Of a DNA stretch of 64,000 bases, positions 8,325 through 17,693 are shown in pieces; position 1 is the stretch's first letter; each line of letters opens with the position of its first letter. The DNA comes from Microbispora siamensis. GTDB taxonomy: Bacteria > Actinomycetota > Actinomycetes > Streptosporangiales > Streptosporangiaceae. The notes beneath the pieces are model-generated. The model was given only the letters and a program-made list of their open reading frames with translations, searched no databases and was not told where the DNA came from. The stretch lies in NCBI RefSeq assembly GCF_016863095.1, contig NZ_BOOF01000027.1, forward strand, positions 1 through 64,000. The letters are read 5' to 3'. The position numbers were made by a program, and so were the translations under genes.

Positions 8325-9347
8325 TCATGTTCGTTCTGGTCGCGCCGCCGAGGCGGCGGCGCGCGGATGGCCCGCGCCGGTCAGCGTGTCGCCCAGGGAA
8401 CTGCGCCGGTAGAGGACCTGCCGCCCGTCGCGGGCCCGGGTGACCAGGCCCGTGGCGTACAGCACGCGCAGGTGCTGGGACACGGCGCTCGGGGTGACCC
8501 TGAGACGGCGGGCGATCTCGACGGTGGGCAGCGGCTCGCCGAGGAGGCCGAGCAGCCTCGCCCTCGGCGCGCCGAGAAGCGACACGAGAGCGGTCTCGTC
8601 CGCGACGGGCGCCGGGGTCCAGAGCGTCGCCACGCCGCGACTGGGATAGACCAGCGTGGGAGGCTCCTCCGGGACGACCGGAGGCGCGGGCTTGTGCGCG
8701 AACACGGAGGGCACGAGCAACAGCCCACGCCCGGCCGCCGCGACCCGGAAGCTGCTGATCATCTTGTCGACGTGCAGCACGCCGTCGTCCCAGCGCAGGT
8801 TCGGGTGCATGCCCGCGAACAGCAGGCGGGCGCCTCCCACGGCCAGTTGCCGGGCCCGGTAGGTCATGTCGGCCTCCAGCACCAGCCGCATCTGCGGCCA
8901 CATCGGCCTGACCGCGATCTCCCAGTAGCGCGCGAGGAGATCGCAGACGGCGTCCCGGAGCCGTACGACCGGCGCGTCGTCGGTCGCGGCGGCGTCGCGC
9001 AGCGGCTCGGGGAGCGGAGCCGGCGCGTGCGTGACCGCCAGGTCGCGGCGGACCAGGTCGGGAGGGGTCCGGCGCACCACCGCCAGTTCCTCGTCGAAGC
9101 CCGGGGCGAAGACCTCGGGCCTCGGGGTCAGGAAATCGGGAAGGGTGAACCTCTCCGCCACCAAGGACATCAGCAGGTCCGTGTCGAGCGTGCCGAGCCT
9201 GCCGATGACGGATCTGCGCCACGGGAGATGCACGGCGGACAGGCCCGGGTCGCGCAGCACCCGCAGGCTGAGCACCGTCTCGGTCAGGGGCGAGAGGGCG
9301 AACCTCGTGTCCGCGAGATCCTCGACGCCGAGCTCAAAGCTGATCAT
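8325..9347 (-). CDS. ArsR-type winged-helix regulator with DUF5937-like N-terminal domain
   Basis: 340 residues. The N-terminal 240 residues match the long sensor-like part of actinomycete regulators annotated DUF5937 (starting MISFELGVEDLADTRFALSPL). Residues about 248-318 form an ArsR winged helix: ALVSLLGAPRARLLGLLGEPLPT, then EIARRLRVTPSAVSQHLRVLY as the recognition part, then a wing around GRQVLYRRS. ATG 9347 is chosen because the conserved domain begins there; longer in-frame starts run into the promoter of the divergent MFS gene. The arrangement suggests it represses that transporter in response to a small molecule. Confidence 0.75.
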   Translation of the reverse strand: MISFELGVEDLADTRFALSPLTETVLSLRVLRDPGLSAVHLPWRRSVIGRLGTLDTDLLMSLVAERFTLPDFLTPRPEVFAPGFDEELAVVRRTPPDLVRRDLAVTHAPAPLPEPLRDAAATDDAPVVRLRDAVCDLLARYWEIAVRPMWPQMRLVLEADMTYRARQLAVGGARLLFAGMHPNLRWDDGVLHVDKMISSFRVAAAGRGLLLVPSVFAHKPAPPVVPEEPPTLVYPSRGVATLWTPAPVADETALVSLLGAPRARLLGLLGEPLPTVEIARRLRVTPSAVSQHLRVLYATGLVTRARDGRQVLYRRSSLGDTLTGAGHPRAAASAARPERT

Positions 9348-9471
9348 TAAGCCATACGCTACATCGATTGGCGGCGGAAGGCCCGTGGCGTGGACTTCGG
9401 TCCATGACCCACGCATTCGTCGTCGTGAGCGACATGACCGGACAGCGCCGGGGTGAGTCGGTGGTCGGGGC
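9348..9471. promoter_or_regulatory. Divergent promoter region, regulator / MFS transporter
   Basis: The 124 bases hold the promoters of both divergent genes. The minus-strand side is locally AT-rich (TGATCATTAAGCCATA at 9341-9356). I see no convincing perfect palindrome, so the operator position is open. Confidence 0.4.
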
Positions 9472-10740
9472 ATGAGCCGCCGGATGCTCGCGATCCTGGC
9501 CCTCACCTGCGCGGTGGCCGTGGGCAACATCTACTTCCCGCAGGCGATCGGGCCGCTGGTCGCCGCCGGGCTGCATCTGCCTTCCGACGCGGGCGCCCTG
9601 GTGGTGACCGCCACCCAGGCCGGCTACACGGCCGGGATCGTCCTGCTGGTGCCGCTCGGCGACCGTTTCCCGCACCGCCCGTTCCTCGTGGTCCTGCTCG
9701 CCCTCACCGGCCTCGGCCTGCTCGCCGCGGGCTGCGCGCCGGCCCTGCCGCCGCTCGTCGCCGCCGCCGCGCTGGTCGGGCTCACCACCGTGGCCGCGCA
9801 GGTCGTCGGCCCTCTGGCGACCGGTCTGGTGGCGGCCGATCGCCGGGGAGAGGTGCTCGGCACGCTGCTGAGCGGATCGACCGGCGGCATGCTGCTGGCC
9901 CGCACCTTCAGCGGGACCCTCGGCGAATGGCTGGGCTGGCGGGCTCCGTACCTGGTGGCCGCGGCGCTGACGCTGCTCCTCGCGGCGGGCCTGGCCGTCA
10001 CGGTGCCGGACACGGCAGCCTCCACCCGCCGGCGTTACCCGGCCCTCCTGGCCGAACCGCTGCGCCTGCTGCGCGCCGAGCCCGAGTTGCGCCGCTCCTG
10101 CGTCTACCAGGCGGCCGTCTTCGCCGGGTTCTCGGCCGTCTGGACCTGCCTGGCGCTCCTGCTCACCGGCCCGGCGTACGGCCTGGGCGCGCAGGCCGTC
10201 GGGATGCTCGCCCTGGTCGGCGCGGCGACCATGCTGTGCACTCCCGTCGCCGGCCGCATGGTCGATCGGGTGGGCCCGGATCCGGTGAACCTCGTCTGCA
10301 TGCTCGGGGTCCTCCTCTCGGCGGCGGTCCTGGCCGCCGGGTCGCTGGGCGGCACGGCGGGCCTGGCCGCGCTGACCCTCGGCACGCTGCTGCTCGACGT
10401 CGCGATGCAGTGCGGCATGGTCGCCAACCAGGCCCGGGTCTACGCCCTGCGGCCCGACGCCCGCGGCAGGCTCAACACCGCCTACATGACCTGTGCCTAC
10501 CTCGGCGGCAGCGCAGGATCCTGGCTCGGGATCCGTGTCTGGGGCGTGGCCGGCTGGTGGGGCGTGTGCGCGCTCGTCGCGCTGCTGGCCGCGCTCGCCC
10601 TGGCCCGCCACCTCCTGGCGCGTGCGCGGTGCCGCCCCAGAAGACCAAGTGCCGGAGCACGCGGGGCGTGCTCCGGCACCGGTCGGGAGCCGGCCGGCAC
10701 CGGCTCCCCATCATCTACTCACAGGCGGGCGCGCAGGTAG
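9472..10740 (+). CDS. MFS transporter (DHA1-like efflux pump)
   Basis: About 12 membrane helices in 422 residues. Helix 1 is LAILALTCAVAVGNIYFPQAI. The loop 2-3 motif PLGDRFPHRPF is the MFS G-x-x-x-D-R-x-x-R/H type. It resembles YfcJ/NepI-like drug or sugar efflux proteins. It is divergent from the ArsR-type gene, which probably controls it. The reading frame is odd at its end: the last 30 or so residues (after RHLLARARCRP) are read through two terminator hairpins, and the stop lies 22 bases inside the convergent giant gene. The tail is Gly/Pro/Arg-rich and probably not important to transport. Confidence 0.84.
   Translation: MSRRMLAILALTCAVAVGNIYFPQAIGPLVAAGLHLPSDAGALVVTATQAGYTAGIVLLVPLGDRFPHRPFLVVLLALTGLGLLAAGCAPALPPLVAAAALVGLTTVAAQVVGPLATGLVAADRRGEVLGTLLSGSTGGMLLARTFSGTLGEWLGWRAPYLVAAALTLLLAAGLAVTVPDTAASTRRRYPALLAEPLRLLRAEPELRRSCVYQAAVFAGFSAVWTCLALLLTGPAYGLGAQAVGMLALVGAATMLCTPVAGRMVDRVGPDPVNLVCMLGVLLSAAVLAAGSLGGTAGLAALTLGTLLLDVAMQCGMVANQARVYALRPDARGRLNTAYMTCAYLGGSAGSWLGIRVWGVAGWWGVCALVALLAALALARHLLARARCRPRRPSAGARGACSGTGREPAGTGSPSSTHRRARR
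10649..10708. terminator. Tandem hairpins, bidirectional terminator
   Basis: First hairpin: GTGCCGGAGCACGC (10649-10662) and GCGTGCTCCGGCAC (10666-10679), a perfect 14-base stem with a 3-base loop. Second: GGGAGCCG (10685-10692) and CGGCTCCC (10701-10708). They separate the convergent MFS and ThuA-protein genes but lie inside the MFS reading frame. Confidence 0.85.
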
Positions 10741-13700
10741 GCACCGGCCGCGAGCAGTTGCGCGCGGACCGACTCGTCGGTGGCGGTACGAGCCGCCGCC
10801 GTGAACCGGTCCAGGGCAGCCTTGGCCTGGTCCGTCCGGCCTGCCGCCGACGTGGCCTTGGCCGCTTGGAGCTGGCCGAACAGGCGGTCGGCGAGCTCGT
10901 CGCTCAGCAGACCCTCCGCCTGGTACCGCCGCACCAGCGCCTGGGTCTTGGCATAGGTGGCGACGACCTCGAAGGCGACCCTCACCTCCGTGTCGTTGCC
11001 GGCCAGGTCGGTCGCCACGGCGGTCAGCTTGTGACCCCCCGCCGTGGGCTCGGCACCCGCACCGCTCTCGATCGCCACCCCGTCCAGGCGGAGGGCCACC
11101 GAGTCGACGCCCGACGTGGCGTCCCGCGCCGTGGCGGCGATCGGCAGCGAGGTGCCGACGTCGTACTTGCCGTCCTTCGCCACGCCGTCCACGCTCACGA
11201 CGGGGGCCGTGGTGTCGACGCGCAGGGACACCGCTGCCGGCGCGGAGACGTTGCCGGCCTCGTCGATCGCCCGGAACCGCAGCTCCCGCAGGCCGTCCTC
11301 GGTCACCCGGACCGGCTCGCGGTACTGGGCCCAGGCGCCGTCGCCCTGGGCGAACTCGATGCGCACCGGGCCGTCGCGGTCGTCGCTCGCCGACGCGGTG
11401 ACCGTCGCCGGCGAGGTGTACCAGCCACGCCGGCCGTTCGGCTGCGCCGGATCGACCGACACGGTCAGGCTCGGCGCCGTCGTGTCGAGGACCCGGAAGT
11501 AGTCGAACGCGACCGTGACCGGCTGCGCCTGCTGCGGACCAATCGCCATCAAGCCGAACGAGGTCATCGCGGCGTCGTTGGTGACCGGCTGGCCGAGCGA
11601 GGTCCAGTTGACCCCCCCGTCGCTGATCTGGGCCGAGTAGGTGTTCCCACTCCGGCTCAGCCGCAGGTAGTACCAGCCGCTCTCGGACGAGTCCGCGATG
11701 TCGATCGACCGATTGCCGCCGTTGCCGAACTGCGCGTTGCGTTCCGAAACCAGCTCGGCACGCAGGTTGGCCGGCGATCCGGCGTCATTGCCGGCGACGA
11801 CGTCGAACTTCACGTAGTTGTCGTCGTTGTTGTAGACCAGGAAGCCGGCCAGCTGCCACTTGTGCAGCATCGTCGGCGTCAGCCTGGTCTCGATCGTCCA
11901 GTTGCCGGCGGCGACGTCCGCGGGGATCTTCTGCAGGATGAAGTTCCGCGGTGAGGCGTTGTCGGTGCCGTTGATGTCGCCCGGCTGGGTCTCGACGCGC
12001 AGCGCACCGCCGCTCACCGCGACCTTGGACGAGTCGTATCGCACCACCGAGTTCCACCGGCAGCCGTCGACAGCGCTGCCGTCGAACTCGTCGCCGGGCG
12101 CGCGGACACCGTCGTCCGTGCCGTCCGGTGTGATGGTGAAGTGGTCGAACACGGCGTTGACCCGCGCCGCCCCGGTGTCCCCGGCGGCCATGGGGCCGAC
12201 GGTCGCGTTCGGGATGACGTTCGCGGAGCCGGCGAGCGCCGTCCAGGTCCGGCCGTCGGCGGAGTACGCCGCGGTCAGCTTCTGACCGTCGCTGACCAGC
12301 CGCAGGTGCGCGGTGGACGGGAAGTCCGCCGGCACGCCCACGTTGGCGTGCCAGGTCCGCGTGCCGCCGGCCTCGGTCTGGAATTCCATGATCCGACCGC
12401 CGGACGAGTTACGGGTGAACGCCAGCTTGACGTAGTCGTTGTCGGTGCCGTGCATGAGCAGACCGGCGTGCTGCCACTCGCGGTCGTGCGGGATGGTCAC
12501 CTTCGTGGTGATCGTCCACGGCCCGGTCTTGGCACGCTGGCCGACGTAGCTGATCGGCCCGGCGGCACCCTCGTTGATGTCACCGTTGGTGACCGGCAGC
12601 ACCAGCCCGCCGTCGGCGACCCGTACGGGCAGGTTCGGCGCGTTCCGCACCGTGCTCCACCGGCTGGTGTTCAGCGCGTCACCGTCGAAGGTGTCCGAGC
12701 CGCGGATCGCGCAGATCGGCGAGGTCTCCGGCGGTGCCGGGTGGATGGCCCGGTCGACCAGCGAGAAGCCGCTGAACTTCACCTCGCTGGTGGCGGACGC
12801 GTTGTGCGCGGTGACCGCGAGGCCGACGTCCTGCGTGCCGGCCGCGCCGGGCAGCGTCACCGGGTCGCCGACCAGGGTGAACGACGTCCCGTCCTTGCTC
12901 CAGTACCCGTAGTACTTCCCTCCGTCCCGCACGATCCGCACCCAGGACGGATAGCTCGTCGTACTGGCGCCGGTGCTGGCGTCGAGCTGGCCGTTGCCGT
13001 CGGTGTCGCGCAGCCACTCGAACCCGAGGCCCGCCCGCATCGTCATCGCCGCGTAGCCGGGCGATACGCCGGGACGGGTGATGTCGTTGCGGACGATCAG
13101 GCCGGCCTTGGCGGAGTTGTTGGTGTTCGTCTGGCTCTCGATCTTCACCGTGGCGGTCCAGGTGTCGCCGGCCGCTGCCGGCAGGTACACCGAGCCGTAC
13201 TGGTCGGTGCCCTGCCACATGTTCTCTCCGCCGGCCTTGACGATCCAGGTGTCCTGGTCCGGCCGATCGAAGCCGGCGGTGGTGTTGGCGTAGGTCTGCC
13301 AGGCGCCGAGGATGTCGCCGACCTCGACCTGCACGACGCGGGACTTCGTGCGGTACCCCTTGTCGCTGGTCGCGACCGCGGTCAACTGGTAGCGCTTCTC
13401 GGCGGCGGCGTTCCAGGTCACCGAGTACGGCGCTGTGGTGTCGGTGCCGATCGACGTGCCGTCCACGAAGAACTCGACCTTGGTGATCTTGTTCTCGGCG
13501 TCGCTCGCGTCCGCGGTCACCTGGATCTCGCCCGGCTCCAGCTCGTCGGCCGGCGTCGGAGAGGTCACGGCGACCTTCGGCTTGCTCGTCGGTGAGACGC
13601 CCTTGCCGTCGGCCTCGATGAAGTTCAGCCGCCGCTCACCCGCACCCGGGAACACCGCGTACAGGCTGAACGTCTCGCCGGGGTCGGACACGTCGACCGG

Positions 13701-16700
13701 GACGTCGACGTAGCCGCCGCTCGTGGTCGCCGGCACCTGCGCGGTGCCGAGCAGTTCACCGTCCGGCGCGCCCCGCCGCAGCTCGATCTTGCTTGCGCCG
13801 GCCGCCGACACGCGCAGGACCAGCCGGTCGACGTTGTGCAGGTTGACCGGGTCGTACGACGCCCAGGCGCCGTTCTGGCCGGAGATGGAGTTCGCGTGGC
13901 CCTCGATGTCCCGCGACGGGCCGACCGTCACGTTCGACGAGTCGTCGAAGAACTCCGCCTCCCGCTGCTTCGGGAAGATCAGCGTGGTTTGCGAACCGGT
14001 CAGGCTCGGGGTGCCTCCCGCGCCGCCGGAGTCGGAGTACCGGCCGTCGAGCGCGTAGAAGACGTTCATGTCCTCGCCGTGCCCGCCGCCGAGGGCGGTT
14101 ACCACCGAGCCGGTGCGCCCGTGCAGCGGCTCGGCCGGGTGCGCGTGCTCGTCGTGGCCCATCGCCGGCTGGATCACCACGTCGGCGTCGTCGATCTTGG
14201 TGTCCTCGGCGTCGGTGACCGACAGGTCCCAGCTCACCTCGTCACCGAAGTCGAAGAACGCGCCGTTGGGCGGCAGGTTGAACTTCACCTCCGGCCGGGT
14301 GTTGCCGACCGTGATCGGCACCGTCGTCATCCCGGTCTTGCCGGCCGGGTCGGTCACCGTGAGCCGGGCGTTGTAGACGCCGTTCGCGGTGTAGGTGAAG
14401 GCCGGTTTCACCTCGGTCGAGTCGACGACGCCGTCGTCGGTGAAGTCCCACTCGTACCGCAGTTGCTCCTTCTCCGGGTCGGTGCTGCCCGAGCCGTCGA
14501 AGCGGACCGGCAGCGGCGCCTGGCCGGAGTCCGGCGAGGCGCTGATCTTCGCCGTGGGCGAACGCGAGCCGGAGATGTAGTCGATCCGGTACAGCCCCGA
14601 GTCCGGGTTGTCGCGGCCGAACCCGCCACCCCAGTCCAGCACGTACATCGAGCCCTCTGGACCGAACTTGGAGTCGATCGGCGCGAGGAACTGCTGCTGC
14701 GGCAGGAACGGATTGACCTTCTCGACCCCGCCCTTCCCGTTCGGGATGATCGAGTACATCTTGTTCCGCGACCACTCGTAGAAGAACGGCTTCCCCTCGT
14801 AGTACGCCGGGAACTTGGTGTCCGACTGCAGGTCCGGGTCGTAGTCGTAGAACGGGCCGCCCATCGGAGCCAGGCCGCCGCCCTGCGGGATGACCGACGG
14901 CACCGAGGACCGCTTGTAGCCGTACCACATCGTGGCCGGCTTGGCCGGCGGCAGCTCGGTCAGGCCGGTGTTGCGGATCGAGTCGTTGATCGGCTTGGCG
15001 CAGTCGAAGTACGGGCCGACGGTCACCGGGTTCGTCCGGTAGTCGACGTCGCGGAACGGCTCGTTGTTGCCCATGCACAGCGGCCAGCCGTAGAACCCGG
15101 GCTCGGTGATCAGGTTCCACTCGGCGATACCGGCGGGGCCCCGGTTGTCCGGGTTGTCGCTGCTGTTGTCCGGCGAGTAGTCCGCCAGCCCGACGTCCCC
15201 GGTCTTGGGGTCGATCGAGAACCGGAACGGGTTGCGGAAGCCCATCGCATAGATCTCCGGCCGGGTCTTCGGCGTGCCCGGCGCGAACATGTTGCCCGCG
15301 GGGATGGAGTAGGTGCCGTCCGGCTCCGGGTGGATCCGCAGGAGCTTGCCCCGGAGGTCGTTGGTGTTGGCCGAGGTCGCCCGCGCGTCGTGGAAGGTTC
15401 CGTCCCGCTCGGACAGCGGTGCGTAGCCGCCGGACGGCTCGGAGTGCGGGTTCACGTCGTCGCCGACGCCCAGGTAGAGGTTCCCGCCCGGGCCGAACGC
15501 GAGGCCGCCGCCGGTGTGACCGGGCTCGTCGGGGAGCCGGCGCGCCGGCACCTCGAGCAGGACCTTCTCCGTGGCCCGGTCGATCTGCGAGCCCTGCCCG
15601 ACGGTGAGGCGGGACAGGCGGTTGACGAAGTTCGCCGGGTCGCTGTCATTCGCACTCGCCGGTGAGTAGTAGATATAGAGGTAGCCGTTCTTGGCGAAGT
15701 CCGGGTCGAGCGCGATGCCGAGCAGCCCGTCCTCACCGCCGGAGTACACCGGGATCGTGATCGCCGTGGAGGTGGTCCTGGTCCGCGGGTCGTAGACGCG
15801 GATCTGGCCGCGCACCAGCTCGGTGAAGAACACCCGGCCGTCGGGCGCGACGTCCATGGCGTACGGGGCGCTGGTGTTCTGGTCCAGCGGGACCCGCTCG
15901 AAGTTGTCCCAGGTGGTGCCGCCGCAGTCGCCCTTCTCCATCCCGGCGGCCCACTTCACGCCACCCACGATGTGCTGCACCAGCGCCGCCTCGCCCGTGT
16001 AGTGGGCGCCGAAGTGACCCATGCCGGTCATCCAGGCGCGGCCGCCGTCGTACGGCTTGCACCAGGAGATCGGGTGGTCGTAGCCCATGGCGTTGCCGCC
16101 CGGGGCGTACGTCGTCTCGTCCATCGTGGCGAGCACGTGCGCGTTGCCGCGGACGTTGAGCGCGTAGTTGTACCACTCGTCCGCGCGTCCCCACCGCTGC
16201 GGCAGGTGCTTGGTGGACGGGTGGACCTGATCCTCCACCCGGACGGTGCCGGGCAGGCCGGGGCTGGTGCCGGTGGCGGCGTGACCGGGCATCAGCGTGC
16301 CGATCATGTTGTCCCACCACGCGTAGTTGCCACGCATGTCGGTGGCGTTGTGGATGGCGACGATGCCGTGGCCGGCCCGCATGTAGCGCTCCATGGCCGC
16401 CTTCTGGTCGGCGGTCCACGGGTCGCCCGAGGCCTGGAACATCACGAGCGCGTCGAAACGCGCGAGGTCCTCGTCGTTGAAGATGGACGAGTCCTCGGTG
16501 TGCTGCGAGGTGATGCCGGCGTCGGCGAAGGCGGCCTCCAGCACGGGAACGCCCTGCTCGATCGCCTCGGTGTGCCGGAACTGAGTGGTCTTCGTGAAGA
16601 TCAGCACGTGGGCTTCATCCTGCGTGCCCTCGTGTGCGGTCGCCGGCGTCGAGCCCATCATGGTCAGCGCCAGCGCGCCGGCCACGGGCATCGCGAACCA

Positions 16701-16751
16701 CCGTCCCCACCGGGGACGCCAGGTCACGTTCATGAGATGCGGTACCTCCAT
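10719..16751 (-). CDS. Giant secreted ThuA / glucose-sorbosone dehydrogenase-like multidomain protein
   Basis: 2010 residues. The signal peptide is residues 1-40 (ending ATA-HEG). Domains in order: ThuA-like glutamine-amidotransferase fold, 47-265 (HVLIFTKTTQFRHT, IVAIHNA); glucose/sorbosone dehydrogenase six-blade propeller, 285-715 (EDGLLGIALDPDF, GHTGGGLAFGPGGNLYLGVGD, LRGKLLRI, YGWPLCMG), the fold that binds PQQ in characterised enzymes; PKD, 732-815; an Ig-like region; a CBM6-like region, about 895-1048; Ig-like, 1053-1140; three concanavalin-type jelly-roll modules, about 1150-1337, 1353-1543 and 1553-1750; OmpL47/Ig-like modules, 1757-1930; and a C-terminal FIMAH helical domain, 1933-2010. 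It is the last gene of the sugar operon, 78 bases after the epimerase stop. It probably binds and oxidises sugars or polysaccharide at the cell surface. Confidence 0.85.
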   Translation of the reverse strand: MEVPHLMNVTWRPRWGRWFAMPVAGALALTMMGSTPATAHEGTQDEAHVLIFTKTTQFRHTEAIEQGVPVLEAAFADAGITSQHTEDSSIFNDEDLARFDALVMFQASGDPWTADQKAAMERYMRAGHGIVAIHNATDMRGNYAWWDNMIGTLMPGHAATGTSPGLPGTVRVEDQVHPSTKHLPQRWGRADEWYNYALNVRGNAHVLATMDETTYAPGGNAMGYDHPISWCKPYDGGRAWMTGMGHFGAHYTGEAALVQHIVGGVKWAAGMEKGDCGGTTWDNFERVPLDQNTSAPYAMDVAPDGRVFFTELVRGQIRVYDPRTRTTSTAITIPVYSGGEDGLLGIALDPDFAKNGYLYIYYSPASANDSDPANFVNRLSRLTVGQGSQIDRATEKVLLEVPARRLPDEPGHTGGGLAFGPGGNLYLGVGDDVNPHSEPSGGYAPLSERDGTFHDARATSANTNDLRGKLLRIHPEPDGTYSIPAGNMFAPGTPKTRPEIYAMGFRNPFRFSIDPKTGDVGLADYSPDNSSDNPDNRGPAGIAEWNLITEPGFYGWPLCMGNNEPFRDVDYRTNPVTVGPYFDCAKPINDSIRNTGLTELPPAKPATMWYGYKRSSVPSVIPQGGGLAPMGGPFYDYDPDLQSDTKFPAYYEGKPFFYEWSRNKMYSIIPNGKGGVEKVNPFLPQQQFLAPIDSKFGPEGSMYVLDWGGGFGRDNPDSGLYRIDYISGSRSPTAKISASPDSGQAPLPVRFDGSGSTDPEKEQLRYEWDFTDDGVVDSTEVKPAFTYTANGVYNARLTVTDPAGKTGMTTVPITVGNTRPEVKFNLPPNGAFFDFGDEVSWDLSVTDAEDTKIDDADVVIQPAMGHDEHAHPAEPLHGRTGSVVTALGGGHGEDMNVFYALDGRYSDSGGAGGTPSLTGSQTTLIFPKQREAEFFDDSSNVTVGPSRDIEGHANSISGQNGAWASYDPVNLHNVDRLVLRVSAAGASKIELRRGAPDGELLGTAQVPATTSGGYVDVPVDVSDPGETFSLYAVFPGAGERRLNFIEADGKGVSPTSKPKVAVTSPTPADELEPGEIQVTADASDAENKITKVEFFVDGTSIGTDTTAPYSVTWNAAAEKRYQLTAVATSDKGYRTKSRVVQVEVGDILGAWQTYANTTAGFDRPDQDTWIVKAGGENMWQGTDQYGSVYLPAAAGDTWTATVKIESQTNTNNSAKAGLIVRNDITRPGVSPGYAAMTMRAGLGFEWLRDTDGNGQLDASTGASTTSYPSWVRIVRDGGKYYGYWSKDGTSFTLVGDPVTLPGAAGTQDVGLAVTAHNASATSEVKFSGFSLVDRAIHPAPPETSPICAIRGSDTFDGDALNTSRWSTVRNAPNLPVRVADGGLVLPVTNGDINEGAAGPISYVGQRAKTGPWTITTKVTIPHDREWQHAGLLMHGTDNDYVKLAFTRNSSGGRIMEFQTEAGGTRTWHANVGVPADFPSTAHLRLVSDGQKLTAAYSADGRTWTALAGSANVIPNATVGPMAAGDTGAARVNAVFDHFTITPDGTDDGVRAPGDEFDGSAVDGCRWNSVVRYDSSKVAVSGGALRVETQPGDINGTDNASPRNFILQKIPADVAAGNWTIETRLTPTMLHKWQLAGFLVYNNDDNYVKFDVVAGNDAGSPANLRAELVSERNAQFGNGGNRSIDIADSSESGWYYLRLSRSGNTYSAQISDGGVNWTSLGQPVTNDAAMTSFGLMAIGPQQAQPVTVAFDYFRVLDTTAPSLTVSVDPAQPNGRRGWYTSPATVTASASDDRDGPVRIEFAQGDGAWAQYREPVRVTEDGLRELRFRAIDEAGNVSAPAAVSLRVDTTAPVVSVDGVAKDGKYDVGTSLPIAATARDATSGVDSVALRLDGVAIESGAGAEPTAGGHKLTAVATDLAGNDTEVRVAFEVVATYAKTQALVRRYQAEGLLSDELADRLFGQLQAAKATSAAGRTDQAKAALDRFTAAARTATDESVRAQLLAAGAYLRARL

Positions 16752-16829
16752 GACGCGAGGAACTACTGGGGGGTCGTGACCGTGCGGCGTGCCGGCGCCG
16801 TCGGGCTGGTGTCGAGTTGGCCGTCGGGT

Positions 16830-17693
16830 CTAGCGTCGGGTCCGGGGCATCACCCCTCGCAGGAACTCGAGTCCGTCCACGGCGATCGCGTCCTGGCTCA
16901 CGGCGAGTGGGCGCCAGATGGAGGCGGCTGTCGCGATCGTCGCGTTCTCCGCCGTGAACGACTCGATACACAGCGGGCCGGCGTAGCCCGCGTCGTCGAT
17001 CGCGGCGAGGATGGCCGGCCAGTCCAGGTGGCCGGCGCCGGGCGTACCGCGGTCGTTGCCGCACACCTGGACGTGCGCCACCCGGCCGGCGGCCGCGCGG
17101 ATCGCCGCCGGGATGTCCGTCTCCTCGATGTTCTGGTGGTAGAGGTCCAGCGCGACGCCGCAGTGCGGTAGGTCACCGATCGCATCGAGGGTCTGGCCGA
17201 TGGTGTTGAGCAGGCTCGTCTCGTAGCGGTTGAGCGGTTCGACGGCCACCGTCACGCCGGCCGCGCCCGCGTACTCGACCACGGGGGCGAGGCTGTCCCG
17301 CAGTTGCGCGTACGCGGAGGCCCGCTCGGCCGGTGACATCCGCCAGGTCCGGCCGACCGAGGCGTACGCCGGCCCGCCGATCACCGGCGACCCGACCGTC
17401 GCGGCGGCGTCCACCACGCCGAACAAATAGTCCTGGGTGGACCGGATGGTGGCCGGGTCGGCTGCGGCCAGCTCACGACCGGCCGGCATCACAAGGCATA
17501 CGGTGGCGCCGAGACCGTGATCGGCGAGCACCTGGGCGGCCCGTCCCGGCTCCCAGTCGCCCAGGTTCTCCACCGGGAGTTCGAGCACATCGAAGCCCCA
17601 ACCCGCGACCTTGGCCGCGAGGGCGCCCAGGGTCGCGTCGGTCAGCGGCGAGGTCCACACCCAGGTGTTGACCCCGAGCGGATGTCTGGTCAC
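16830..17693 (-). CDS. Sugar isomerase/epimerase, TIM barrel (ketose 3-epimerase / hydroxypyruvate isomerase-like)
   Basis: 287 residues, an AP-endonuclease-2-type TIM barrel. Metal-site residues fall where D-tagatose 3-epimerase has them: E152 (VAVEPLNRYE), D183 with H186 (ALDLYHQNIEE), R215 (CGNDR) and E244 (CIESF). The position of the fourth metal ligand, His211 in the Pseudomonas cichorii enzyme, is Gln209 here (HVQV), as in hydroxypyruvate isomerases. The exact reaction is therefore open: 3-epimerisation or isomerisation of a keto-sugar. GTG 17693 is chosen as it overlaps the binding-protein stop (GTGA) and begins the conserved first strand HPLGVNTWVW. Confidence 0.82.
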   Translation of the reverse strand: MTRHPLGVNTWVWTSPLTDATLGALAAKVAGWGFDVLELPVENLGDWEPGRAAQVLADHGLGATVCLVMPAGRELAAADPATIRSTQDYLFGVVDAAATVGSPVIGGPAYASVGRTWRMSPAERASAYAQLRDSLAPVVEYAGAAGVTVAVEPLNRYETSLLNTIGQTLDAIGDLPHCGVALDLYHQNIEETDIPAAIRAAAGRVAHVQVCGNDRGTPGAGHLDWPAILAAIDDAGYAGPLCIESFTAENATIATAASIWRPLAVSQDAIAVDGLEFLRGVMPRTRR

